This document shows positions 16,330-23,780 of a DNA stretch of 53,923 nt, piece by piece. The translations under genes were made by a program, and so were the position numbers. The first letter of the stretch is position 1, and the number at the start of each line of letters is the position of its first letter. The notes below the pieces were generated by a model, which had not been told where the DNA came from, did not search any database, and was given only the letters and a program-made list of their open reading frames with translations. This stretch comes from an uncultured Rubrobacteraceae bacterium (lineage in GTDB: Bacteria; Actinomycetota; Rubrobacteria; Rubrobacterales; Rubrobacteraceae), in NCBI GenBank assembly GCA_902806015.1, contig CADCUZ010000011.1, positions 1 through 53,923 of the forward strand. Direction: 5' to 3'.

Positions 16330-17438
16330 GGCGCTACGACAGGAGCAGGCGCGAGAACCGGGCGGATCTCGAAGCCCGGCTGGACGCGCTGCGGTCTGCC
16401 AAGGACCAGAAGCGTCGCGGAGAGCGGCGCCCCAACGTGGGGCCGGCCGTCGTGGGCATCCTCCTCCTGGCCGGCGCGCTTGGGGCGGTGTTCCTGATCT
16501 ACGCCTCCGCTTTTGCGGGCGCCACCGACGAGCCGGACGGCCCGGTAAAGGTCGTGGTGGTCAAGGGTGACACGCTCTCCGATGTGGCGTCCAAGCTCGA
16601 CGAGGCCGGAGTGATACAGAGCGCCCTGGTCTTCGAGGCTCAGGCCCGCGTTGAGGGCTACGGGATGGAGATAAAGACCGGACATTACACCTTCGAGCCT
16701 GGCCAGAGGAGCGAGAAGATCCTCGAGAAGCTGACCGCGGGAGTCGCCGTTCCCACGATTGCGGTCACAATACCCGAGGGCCTGACCCTCCGGGAGACCG
16801 CCCGCACCGTGGCCGCCGGCACAGACGTCTCGGCGGTGGGTTTCGAAGGGGCCGCGCGGGAGACCGACTACGGCTACGCCTTTCTGGAGGATGAGGGGAT
16901 AGAGACCACGGAAGGGTACCTGTTCCCCCGAAGGTACGACTTCGAGAAGGGCGTTACAGCCGCCCAGGTGGTTGACCGGCTCCTGGGTCAGTACCTGCTG
17001 GAGACCGAGAGCCTGGACATCGCCGGCGCCAAAGAGCAACATGGCCTGACGGAGCACGAGCTGGTCACGGTCGCCTCCCTGATCGAGAAGGAGTCGGCCA
17101 ACGCCGAGGAGCGGCCGGTAATAGCGTCGGTGATCTACAACCGCCTGCGCCGGGACATGCCGCTCCAGATCGACGCCACCATCCAGTACGCCCTCGAAAG
17201 GCCCAAGGAGAACCTCTCTCTGGCCGACCTACGGATAGACTCCCCTTACAACACCTACGAGAACCCGGGACTGCCACCAGGACCCATTTGTAGCCCGAGC
17301 CGCCAGGCTCTGGAAGCCGCTATCGACCCAGACCAGACGCAGCACCTCTACTACGTGCTCGAGGCCAACGACCGCGAGCACTTCTTCACGGACGACTATG
17401 ACGCGTTCCTGCGGGCGAAAGAAGAGGCCGGACGCTAG
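16326..17438 (+). CDS. mltG: Endolytic murein transglycosylase MltG
   Basis: Cleaves nascent peptidoglycan strands at the membrane. From CTG 16326 it has 370 residues: a basic cytoplasmic tail of about 37 residues, one membrane helix (VVGILLLAGALGAVFLIYA), a LysM-like segment (VKGDTLSDVASKLDEAGVI) and the YceG catalytic domain with the Glu in SLIEKESANAEERPVIASV and QIDATIQYAL. AGGAGG at 16312-16317 lies 8 nt before CTG 16326, which overlaps the ruvX stop as CTGA. The first ordinary start, GTG 16437, has no such ribosome site and would begin at the membrane helix. Confidence 0.93.
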   Translation: MRRYDRSRRENRADLEARLDALRSAKDQKRRGERRPNVGPAVVGILLLAGALGAVFLIYASAFAGATDEPDGPVKVVVVKGDTLSDVASKLDEAGVIQSALVFEAQARVEGYGMEIKTGHYTFEPGQRSEKILEKLTAGVAVPTIAVTIPEGLTLRETARTVAAGTDVSAVGFEGAARETDYGYAFLEDEGIETTEGYLFPRRYDFEKGVTAAQVVDRLLGQYLLETESLDIAGAKEQHGLTEHELVTVASLIEKESANAEERPVIASVIYNRLRRDMPLQIDATIQYALERPKENLSLADLRIDSPYNTYENPGLPPGPICSPSRQALEAAIDPDQTQHLYYVLEANDREHFFTDDYDAFLRAKEEAGR

Positions 17439-17483
17439 GGCCGGTGCGGCCGCATTGTTGAGGATGCAACCGAACGCAAAGTC

Positions 17484-17519
17484 GTGGCTTGTCGGGGTGG
17501 TCGCACCCCGACAAGCCAC
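17484..17519. terminator. Perfect 16-bp inverted repeat after mltG
   Basis: Arms GTGGCTTGTCGGGGTG (17484-17499) and its exact reverse complement (17504-17519) flank the 4-nt loop GTCG. It starts 46 nt after the mltG stop and probably ends or protects the alaS-ruvX-mltG transcript. No T-tract follows on the plus strand, so a classic intrinsic terminator is not proven. Confidence 0.6.
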
Positions 17520-17782
17520 CGCCTGGGGATCTGCACTTTAGGCACCGAGGGCCCGACACCATCCCGCCCCGCAAGGAAAAGTCGCCGACGCTCCTCGACG
17601 ACGGAGACGCGCCGCCCCAGCCCTATCGTGAGGCCATAGCGGAGTTCTTGCGGACGACTCGCTCCCACCTCGAGGTGCGGGTTGTGAACTCCGGCGGGCT
17701 GAATGCCGAACTTTTCCGGCACGAACCCCGTGGTCGGAGGTTCGTCGGCCGGCGGCTTCTTCCGGTATCCCTTCCCTCCTAA
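17489..17782 (+). CDS. Small hypothetical protein (uncertain)
   Basis: A 97-residue plus-strand reading; the part after the hairpin (LLDDGDAPPQPYREAIAEF, then SHLEVRVVNSGGLNAELF) has a plausible protein composition and high GC at third positions, like real genes nearby. No ribosome site and no recognised family; the opposite strand is also open over the same bases. It could be the 3' remnant of a gene in a decaying region. Confidence 0.25.
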   Translation: MSGWSHPDKPPPGDLHFRHRGPDTIPPRKEKSPTLLDDGDAPPQPYREAIAEFLRTTRSHLEVRVVNSGGLNAELFRHEPRGRRFVGRRLLPVSLPS

Positions 17783-17865
17783 AGCGCCCGGACGCCCGGG
17801 CCGCAACGGTAGGGGCCGGCGGCAAGAACCGCGGAGGGAGAAAAGGGCGTGATAGTTCCTAGACG

Positions 17866-18570
17866 AACTTGCTGGGTCTCATGATGGGTAGCTTCTTGAG
17901 CGTGGTCGCGCACTGGGTTTCGGCTGGCGCGTCGGTGGTTTGGGTCGCGCCGCGGAAAGCCCATCCTCCGCAGGGACAACGTTTCCCTGTTCTCCTACGC
18001 GGTGCTACGGGAGCGCTGCTGCCACTGCGGGGAGCGCATCCCGACGCGCTACCTGCTCGTGAAGTGGCTTACGGGGTCCCTATTCGGTGCCGCGGCCGTT
18101 CGGTTCGAGGGCGCGGGCCACCTCGGCTCCCGTTGATGCTGGTCGCGGCGTTGGTAGCACTGGGCGCCACGGACCTCGAGCATCGGCTTCTGCCCAACAC
18201 GATCGTGAGCCCCGCCTCCCTCGCTGGGCTCGTGCGCTCCCTTCGGGACGGGCGGCGTGGTGGGCGTATCCTCTAGCGGCGTTGGCCGTTGCGGGCTTTC
18301 TGTTCGGATTGGTCACGGACTACCCGGGCGGCACGGGGGACGTCAAGATGTGCAGGATGCTCGGCCTGTTCCTCGGCCCCTACGCCGCGCTGGCGGTCTT
18401 CATCGGGGCATTTTCTCTGGGACCGCTGCCTACGCAGTGGTGGTGGCCGCGGGAAGGCTCGAACGCGGAAGCCCCTCGCCTTCGGGACGTTCATGGAGTT
18501 CGAAGGCTAGTGACGTTGTTTGCCGGTCCCCAGCTCCGAGGCCTCTACCTGAAACTGGTCGGTGTGGCCT
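17866..18570 (+). pseudogene. Prepilin peptidase (PilD/GspO-type) pseudogene
   Basis: Family members are inner-membrane aspartyl proteases that cleave type IV prepilins. Pieces occur in the right order but in different frames: GSFLSVVAHWVSAGASVVW (from 17888), RDNVSLFSYAVLRERCCHCG with ERIPTRYLLVKWLTG (near 17972-18085), ALVALGATDLEHRLLPNTIV with the first catalytic Asp (near 18145-18210), TDYPGGTGDVKMCRMLGLFL with the GD.K second Asp (near 18313-18375) and LVTLFAGPQL..LYLKLVG near the end. At least three frame changes and loss of the first CxxC pair make a functional product very unlikely. Its position after mltG suggests a former pilus-related gene. Confidence 0.85.
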
Positions 18571-19227
18571 AGGGCTTCCTGCCGATCGACGAGAAACGTC
18601 AAGCTGGTTTTCGGGGCGCCCACGACCTTGCGGCGGCCTCGGAAATCGCGGGGCGGGGGGTCGTCAATTCCTCCCCAGACGATGCCGTTACAATGCGCAT
18701 GCCCGGTTAGGCCGGGGTGGCTTCTGACTGCAACGGCGGGTGGCCTTCAAGGTAGTTGAGCCGTCCTTGCGCCCGAACCTCGGGGGCACCGGAACCATGA
18801 TGGGCAGGTCGCTTCCGCCCATCTCGACCGGCCGACCCGCGAGGTCGGTGAGGTGCCTTCTGTGCTCGTCGCCCGCCATGCGCTTTTGCCTTTTTGTGCC
18901 GGGGTGGCCAAATAGTCCCCGGCTACCGCGGACTCCGTACCAAAGTACGCAAGCGGTCGCGGGGGTCCAACGCTGGACGAGCCCTCCCAAGTCCTAAAGG
19001 GCCGGATAGCCTAGAGGGCCTCCCCATCCGCAAGCTGAGGCTCCACGCTCTGCCCGGCCCTAGCGGGGGCGCCACCACGCGCGCGTGCTGACGTGAGGGG
19101 TTTGTCTCAAGTGCCTATTATGGGTCGCCATCAAACTGCCGAAAGTGCCTTCTGTGAAGTTCGCCGTGATGGCGTTCAGTAAGTCCGGCACCGAGTAAGC
19201 GGGGGCAGCCGATGTGATGAAGTAGTT
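18571..19227. other. Gene-poor decayed stretch upstream of pknB
   Basis: Short open readings exist on both strands (for example 18740-18997 plus and 18688-18990 minus), but none has a ribosome site, a recognisable family or consistent codon use. One motif, (A)GTGCCTTCTGTG, occurs at about 18851 and again at 19145, and a close relative lies at about 50791; see findings. I see no RNA gene here. Confidence 0.4.
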
Positions 19228-19233
19228 TACAAT
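19228..19233 (+). promoter_or_regulatory. Candidate -10 element (TACAAT) of a leaderless pknB transcript
   Basis: TACAAT ends 8 nt before the pknB ATG (19242), and the bases between (CACGTTTT) are pyrimidine-rich with no Shine-Dalgarno. A transcript starting 6-8 nt after the hexamer would begin at the AUG itself. Confidence 0.45.
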
Positions 19234-19241
19234 CACGTTTT

Positions 19242-21296
19242 ATGGAGCGGATTGTCGTGGATAGCCGTTACGTCCTCGTAGGCCTTTTGGGCGGCGGTGG
19301 CATGGGCAAGGTCTACCTTGCTCGCGACGAGGTCCTCGACCGCGACGTGGCGCTGAAGGTCTTGAGGGAACAGTACGCCGAGGACTGGGAGCTCGTCGAG
19401 CGCTTCGAGCGCGAGGCCAAGGCCTCCGCCTCCCTCAACCACCCCCATATTGTCTCGGTGTACGACCGGGGCAGAACGGCAGAGGGTTCCTACTACATAG
19501 CTATGGAGCACGTGCCCGGCGGCACACTGAAAGACCTGATCCTCAAGGAAGGCTCCATGGAAGCCGCCGAGGCGCTTCGCCTGACCTCTCAAGTCGCCGA
19601 CGCCCTCGGCGTTGCCCACGCAAGCGGCATCGTCCACCGCGACGTCAAGCCCCACAACGTCCTGCTCACCGCCGCCGGGGACGCCAAGGTGGCCGACTTC
19701 GGGATAGCGCGGGCCGCCTCCAAGGTCTCGCTTTCGAACAGCAGCCGCGTGCTCGGCACCGCGACGTACATGTCCCCCGAGCAGGCCATGGGCGACCCGC
19801 TCGGACCCGAGAGCGACCTGTACTCGCTCGGGGTGGTCCTCTACGAGATGCTCACCGGCAAGGTCCCTTTCGAGGCCGACAGCTCGGTCGGCGTGGCCAT
19901 GAAGCATGTCTCCGAGCCGCCGCGCCCCCCGCGGGAGAAAGATCCAGAGGTCCCGGAGGGACTGAACGCCGTGGTGCTGAAGCTGCTTCAGAAGAAGCCC
20001 GAGGACCGCTACTCGGACGCGGCGGAGCTCGTCGCCGACCTCTCGCGGCTGGAAGAGGGGCTGGCCCCGGTCTTCGCGGCGTCACGGTCGGCCTCGGGGG
20101 CCGAGACGACCCGGGCCCTAACGCAGCCGTTGGCGCCGGCCCCCGTCCATGGGAACCCAGGCGGGGCTCACCGCGGCTTCGTGCGGTCCCCCCGGAGGAG
20201 GCGGGCGCGGCTTTTGGCAGCCGTCCTCGTCGCGTTGCTCGTCCTGCTCGGCATGTTGGGTGTGGGGCTGTCGCAGAGCTCCGGCGGGTCAATGTTCGGC
20301 TCCGTTGGAAAAGCAGTAGAAGAAGCCGAACAAGCCCTAAGCGTCGGGGAGGGGGAGGTGCCCAAGGTGGTGGGGTTGACCGCAGAGGAGGCGCGGGGGC
20401 GTCTCGCTGAGCAAGGCTTCGGGGTAGCCGTCGAGCGAAGTAAGAGCGGCGCGGAGGACGAAGGCAGGGTGGTCGGGCAGTCGGTCCCGGGCGGCCAGGA
20501 GGCACGCAGGGGCTCGCGGATCGCCCTAACCGTTGGCGGAGGCCCGCGGACGGTGAAAGTGCCCAACATCGTCGGCATGACCCCCGAGAAGGCGCAGACC
20601 AAAATCGACGAAGCGGGTCTCAAGCTCGGCGGGCGCAAGGAGGCCCCGAGCGCGGATGTGGCCGCTGGTGAGGTGTCCGCCCAAGACCCCGCGGCGGGGA
20701 AGGAGGCGAAGTTGGGCACCGAAGTCGAGCTCACCGTCAGCTCCGGTCCGCCCGCGGCAAGCCAACCCCAACGGGTCGAGGTCGACGTACCGGACGTCTC
20801 CGGCCTGAGCGTTGATGAGGCGACCACGATCCTCAGAGCGGCAGGGTGTGAGCCGGCTGGTACGAAGACGGAAACCAGTCCCGAGCCGGAAGGTACGGTA
20901 ATAGGGACGGATCCACCTATGGGGACAGCCGTGGCGTCGGGGACCCCGGTGATCCTCGTAGTCAGCGGCGGGCCTGGTGTCCCGCCCGCGGGCGACCCTT
21001 CGGGAGGCCCCGCGGCCCAGCCAGCCACCGCCTCTCCTGACGCCTCCGACTCCCCGAAATTCCCTTCGAAGCCGGCCCCCTCGGCAGGCCCGCGGGCGGA
21101 CGACCCGCAACCCTCCTCACAGAAGCCTACGCCGTCTCCACCGGAACCAACTTCACCGGAACCAACTTCACCGGAACCAACTTCACCGGAACCAACTTCA
21201 CCGGAACCAACTTCACCGGGCGGTGCCACCGGGGCGGCACCGCCCTCGACCACGCCTTCCCCCCCTTCCGTCCCCGCGTCGACTGCGCCCCCGTAG
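19242..21296 (+). CDS. pknB: Serine/threonine protein kinase with three PASTA domains (PknB/PrkC family)
   Basis: 684 residues. Kinase domain about 1-270: Gly loop LLGGGGMGKVYLARDE, VALKVL (Lys), HRDVKPHNVLL (catalytic loop), KVADFGIARA (DFG), activation loop SRVLGTATYMSPEQ. A juxtamembrane linker leads to one membrane helix (LLAAVLVALLVLLGMLGVGL, about 325-345). Outside are three PASTA domains (EVPKVVGLTAEEARGRL; VKVPNIVGMTPEKAQTKI; VDVPDVSGLSVDEATTIL), each about 66 residues, then a Pro/Ser/Thr-rich tail with five exact EPTSP repeats. PASTA kinases sense muropeptides or lipid II and control cell wall growth and division. No PP2C phosphatase gene accompanies it here, though one does in Bacillus (prpC-prkC). 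Confidence 0.97.
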   Translation: MERIVVDSRYVLVGLLGGGGMGKVYLARDEVLDRDVALKVLREQYAEDWELVERFEREAKASASLNHPHIVSVYDRGRTAEGSYYIAMEHVPGGTLKDLILKEGSMEAAEALRLTSQVADALGVAHASGIVHRDVKPHNVLLTAAGDAKVADFGIARAASKVSLSNSSRVLGTATYMSPEQAMGDPLGPESDLYSLGVVLYEMLTGKVPFEADSSVGVAMKHVSEPPRPPREKDPEVPEGLNAVVLKLLQKKPEDRYSDAAELVADLSRLEEGLAPVFAASRSASGAETTRALTQPLAPAPVHGNPGGAHRGFVRSPRRRRARLLAAVLVALLVLLGMLGVGLSQSSGGSMFGSVGKAVEEAEQALSVGEGEVPKVVGLTAEEARGRLAEQGFGVAVERSKSGAEDEGRVVGQSVPGGQEARRGSRIALTVGGGPRTVKVPNIVGMTPEKAQTKIDEAGLKLGGRKEAPSADVAAGEVSAQDPAAGKEAKLGTEVELTVSSGPPAASQPQRVEVDVPDVSGLSVDEATTILRAAGCEPAGTKTETSPEPEGTVIGTDPPMGTAVASGTPVILVVSGGPGVPPAGDPSGGPAAQPATASPDASDSPKFPSKPAPSAGPRADDPQPSSQKPTPSPPEPTSPEPTSPEPTSPEPTSPEPTSPGGATGAAPPSTTPSPPSVPASTAPP
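21141..21215 (+). repeat. Five exact 15-bp tandem repeats in the pknB tail
   Basis: The unit CCGGAACCAACTTCA occurs five times without a mismatch, encoding a pentapeptide repeat in the extracellular tail of PknB. In-frame, so copy-number change would lengthen or shorten the tail without breaking the gene. Confidence 0.97.
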
Positions 21297-21906
21297 TCCT
21301 AGTGGCGTGGTTTGGCTAGGGCAGATCCCGGTCGTCCTTATTCACCGAAGCCCGTAAAAGGCGTATTCTCCGAAGTCCTTATATAGCAACCATTAAACCG
21401 GGGTTGTTCAACTGCGTTACAAGTCGGATCGAGGCCGAACCACGCTACGCAGGCGACCACAAAATTCTTAATGCAGCATAGACATTCATGGTCGTGGATG
21501 CGCCGCGAGGGCGATGTCGTATGTCTGCGTGTCCGGTGATTTGTGAGCGGGGAACGACCTACACCAGCGCCAGTTTTACCTGGGAGGCCAAGTGTTCCCG
21601 GCCAAGGCACGAAAGACCACCTCGCCCATGCACTACTCACGTGAGGAGCTTGGACGTTGTGCCCATAATGGTCTCGTGTATCTTCCAATGTTAAAGATCT
21701 TCGAGCTCGTCGGGTAGCGCCCATTCAGCCTCACTACAGATCACGGTTTCTCGAACCTGTTCGGAGCTGGCCCAGACCGCTCGCATACGCCACGAACAGC
21801 CTGTAAGTGGTGCGTATGGAAAAAGGGCCGGAGCTTGGAAAGCACTATTAATGCGTCCACTCTTGGTGCGGAATTACCGGTGTCGCGAAAGGGGGCGTCC
21901 GCCCTC
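21297..21906. other. Intergenic stretch after pknB with no recognisable gene
   Basis: Noticeably lower GC around 21340-21500 than its surroundings. Short open readings on both strands lack ribosome sites and family resemblance. In the related Firmicutes gene order a GTPase gene (cpgA/rsgA) would follow the PASTA kinase, but I cannot find even a remnant of its motifs here. Confidence 0.4.
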
Positions 21907-22476
21907 CTACAGCAGTGGGAGTGGGAAGAGACTTCGGCGCGGGGGCCTGTGAGCCCCCTCCGAGAGCATTGCCGTCACCGCCACCAGGCCGGTGAAAACC
22001 GCGACGTTCACGCTCCCCAGCGCTCCGACGGCCTGCTGGAAAGGGACCGCCTTGCCCGTGGACTCGGGCGCCGGCACGCCCCCCGTCTCGAGCGGTACCG
22101 CGCCTTGGGGGGCTTGGCGATTGAGCGCAATCTGGGCCACCACGGCGGCCAGACCGGCCGAGGCCGCGGCGCCTATCAAGAGGTCCTTGGGGAGGATGAT
22201 GTTGCTTGTTCGTCGTTCCGCCTCCTGGCTCGAGAGCCCGAACCGGCCGGGGAACCAGGTCGCCAGCGCCACGCCCAACGCGGCGGCTTTGATCGGGTTT
22301 GAACTGTTCCAGAACGCGGCTCCGAGCCGGCCGCGCTCGGTCTTCGAGTCGATAACCGCGACGCTCGAATTGAAGACGACCTTGCCAAAGAGCGTCTCGC
22401 CAAAGCAAGTGGCCAGTCTGAGGTCGTGTGCGATGCGCGCGGCGGCTTTGGGAGACTTGGCGGGGGGCTTGATCAC
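21907..22476 (-). CDS. Hypothetical membrane protein
   Basis: About 189 residues from GTG 22476, which is preceded by GGAAGGTG; a longer reading to 22515 has no ribosome site. Basic N-terminus (KPPAKSPKAAARIAHDLRLA), then helices around NPIKAAALGVALATWF, DLLIGAAASAGLAAVVAQIA and NVAVFTGLVAVTAML, separated by a hydrophilic loop (SSQEAERRTSNI). I recognise no family. The C-terminal 20 residues (SEGAHRPPRRSLFPLPLL) look unlike a natural end, so the 3' end may be frameshifted. Transcribed opposite to pknB and rpe. Confidence 0.6.
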   Translation of the reverse strand: MIKPPAKSPKAAARIAHDLRLATCFGETLFGKVVFNSSVAVIDSKTERGRLGAAFWNSSNPIKAAALGVALATWFPGRFGLSSQEAERRTSNIILPKDLLIGAAASAGLAAVVAQIALNRQAPQGAVPLETGGVPAPESTGKAVPFQQAVGALGSVNVAVFTGLVAVTAMLSEGAHRPPRRSLFPLPLL

Positions 22477-22667
22477 TTGTGGAGCACCTTCCGGTCGTTT
22501 TACGCGAGGTTCCACGCGCCGACCCTAGTCAAACCGGCTCCCGCCAGGAGGGGTGGCCGTATCGGGTAGGCCCTTTCCCGCGTCCGCCCTACCGACGGGA
22601 GCCCGGCGCGAAGTTCCACGGTCCCCGACCGCAAATCGACACCTCATCGAATGCAATCTCGGGCTGC

Positions 22668-22701
22668 CCTAGGTCCGGGACATCGGCGGCGCGGACCTAG
22701 G
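22668..22701. repeat. 10-bp inverted repeat upstream of rpe
   Basis: CCTAGGTCCG (22668-22677) and its exact complement CGGACCTAGG (22692-22701) flank a 14-nt spacer. Not followed by a T-tract. It may be an operator or a leftover terminator; the region 22477-22780 holds nothing else I recognise. Confidence 0.4.
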
Positions 22702-22888
22702 CGTTAGCAGGCCTTGCGACCTTACGGGCCCTTTCCTCTCACCTTCGAGGCCGCGACCCGCGACGGCGCGACCGCTTGGAGGGTTGGCTTTCGGGTTCCA
22801 CAGCGGCGTCTACTGTAAAATGGGCGCCCGATACCGCGAACACGGGAGGGTGGCAAGTTTGGGTTTTTGGGGAGAACTTGGGGGAAGG

Positions 22889-23530
22889 GTGGTGGGGGCG
22901 CCGTCGATACTGGCGGCTGACTTCGCGAACCTGGCCGAGGAGGTGCGGAGGGCGCAGAGGGGAGGGGCCGAGCTCGTCCACTTCGACGCGATGGACAACC
23001 AGTTCGTCCCGAACCTGACCGTGGGTCCCGTGGTCGCAGCCTCGTTGGTCGAAGCGATAGACCTGCCGGTCGATGCCCACCTGATGGTGGACAGCCCTGA
23101 CAACCTCATCCCGCTGTTTATAGAGGCCGGGGTCGCGAGCATCTCCGTCCAGCCCGAGGCCGTCACGCACCTGCACCGGACCTTGACCATGATCCGGGAC
23201 GGCGGCTGCGAGGCCGGCGTCGCTCTCAACCCGACGACCCCGCCCCAGTTTATCGAGTGGGCCCTACCCTACCTGGACTACGTCCTCGTGATGACCGTCA
23301 ATCCCGGCTTTGGGGGCCAGTCCTTTATCCCGGAGATGGCGGACAAGGTCCGCCGGCTCAAGGAGATGACCAACCTGCCGGTGCAGGTGGACGGCGGCAT
23401 TACCGCCGAGACCGCCCCGATCATGGTCGATGCCGGCGCCGGGGTCCTCGTCGCCGGTTCCGCCGTCTACAAGGGAGACCCGGCCAACGAGATGCGAAAG
23501 ATCATCGACGCTGGCCGCAACGCGCTGTAG
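22889..23530 (+). CDS. rpe: Ribulose-phosphate 3-epimerase
   Basis: TIM-barrel enzyme interconverting ribulose 5-phosphate and xylulose 5-phosphate in the pentose phosphate pathway. From GTG 22889 (or 22892) it has about 213 residues and begins at the conserved first strand (APSILAADFANL); upstream starts such as ATG 22820 only add unconserved residues. Metal ligands and active site: VHFDAMDNQFVPNLTVGP, DAHLMVDSP, SVQPEAVTHLHRTL, MTVNPGFGGQSFIP, VQVDGGITAETAP and GVLVAGSAVYKG. Its position after a PASTA kinase matches Firmicutes. Ribulose 5-phosphate is also the substrate of RibB in the operon just downstream. Confidence 0.95.
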   Translation: MVGAPSILAADFANLAEEVRRAQRGGAELVHFDAMDNQFVPNLTVGPVVAASLVEAIDLPVDAHLMVDSPDNLIPLFIEAGVASISVQPEAVTHLHRTLTMIRDGGCEAGVALNPTTPPQFIEWALPYLDYVLVMTVNPGFGGQSFIPEMADKVRRLKEMTNLPVQVDGGITAETAPIMVDAGAGVLVAGSAVYKGDPANEMRKIIDAGRNAL

Positions 23531-23565
23531 CACGCCGACGAAGCTGCAGGGTGCCACCCCGTTCC

Positions 23566-23594
23566 TTGTTGGACCAATCGGCGTGTGGTATAGG
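23566..23594 (+). promoter_or_regulatory. Candidate promoter of the riboflavin operon
   Basis: TTGTTG (23566-23571) and TATAGG (23589-23594) with a 17-bp spacer place a transcription start near 23601, just before the FMN riboswitch. It lies in the gap after rpe. Confidence 0.5.
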
Positions 23595-23606
23595 TTCTTC
23601 CGTAAT

Positions 23607-23776
23607 TTTTCGGGGGCGGGTGGAATTCCCGCACCGGCGGTGAGCCCAGAGGGAGCGGTCCCGACGGGGAGCCCGCGAGCCCACGGGTACGACCCGGGGG
23701 TTGAGCCGGTGAAGGTTCGCGTTCGCGACGAGCCGTAGTCCGGCGCCGACGGTCAGAGTCCGGATGGGAGAAAGGT
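23607..23776 (+). ncRNA. FMN riboswitch (RFN element)
   Basis: Binds FMN in the leader of riboflavin genes. Conserved blocks are seen in order: GGGGGCGGGTGGAATTCCC (from 23612), ACCGGCGGT, AGCCCGCGAGCCC, GAGCCGGTGAA, CCGGCGCCGACGGTCAGAGT and CCGGATGGGAGAAAGG. Closing stem P1 can form between TTTTC (23607-23611) and GAAAG (23770-23774). The 3' strand overlaps the purine-rich ribosome site of ribD, whose TTG start is at 23781, so FMN binding should hide that site directly; there is no room for a separate expression platform or terminator. Confidence 0.95.
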
Positions 23777-23780
23777 CAAC

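Noticed and set aside
19165..19200. AAGTCCGG-containing stretch as a possible RNase P RNA fragment
   Set aside because: The other conserved RNase P blocks are not nearby, and a short match is expected by chance at this GC content.
21141..21215. Possible CRISPR-like array
   Set aside because: The 15-bp units are contiguous with no spacers, in frame and coding; they are a tandem repeat in pknB.
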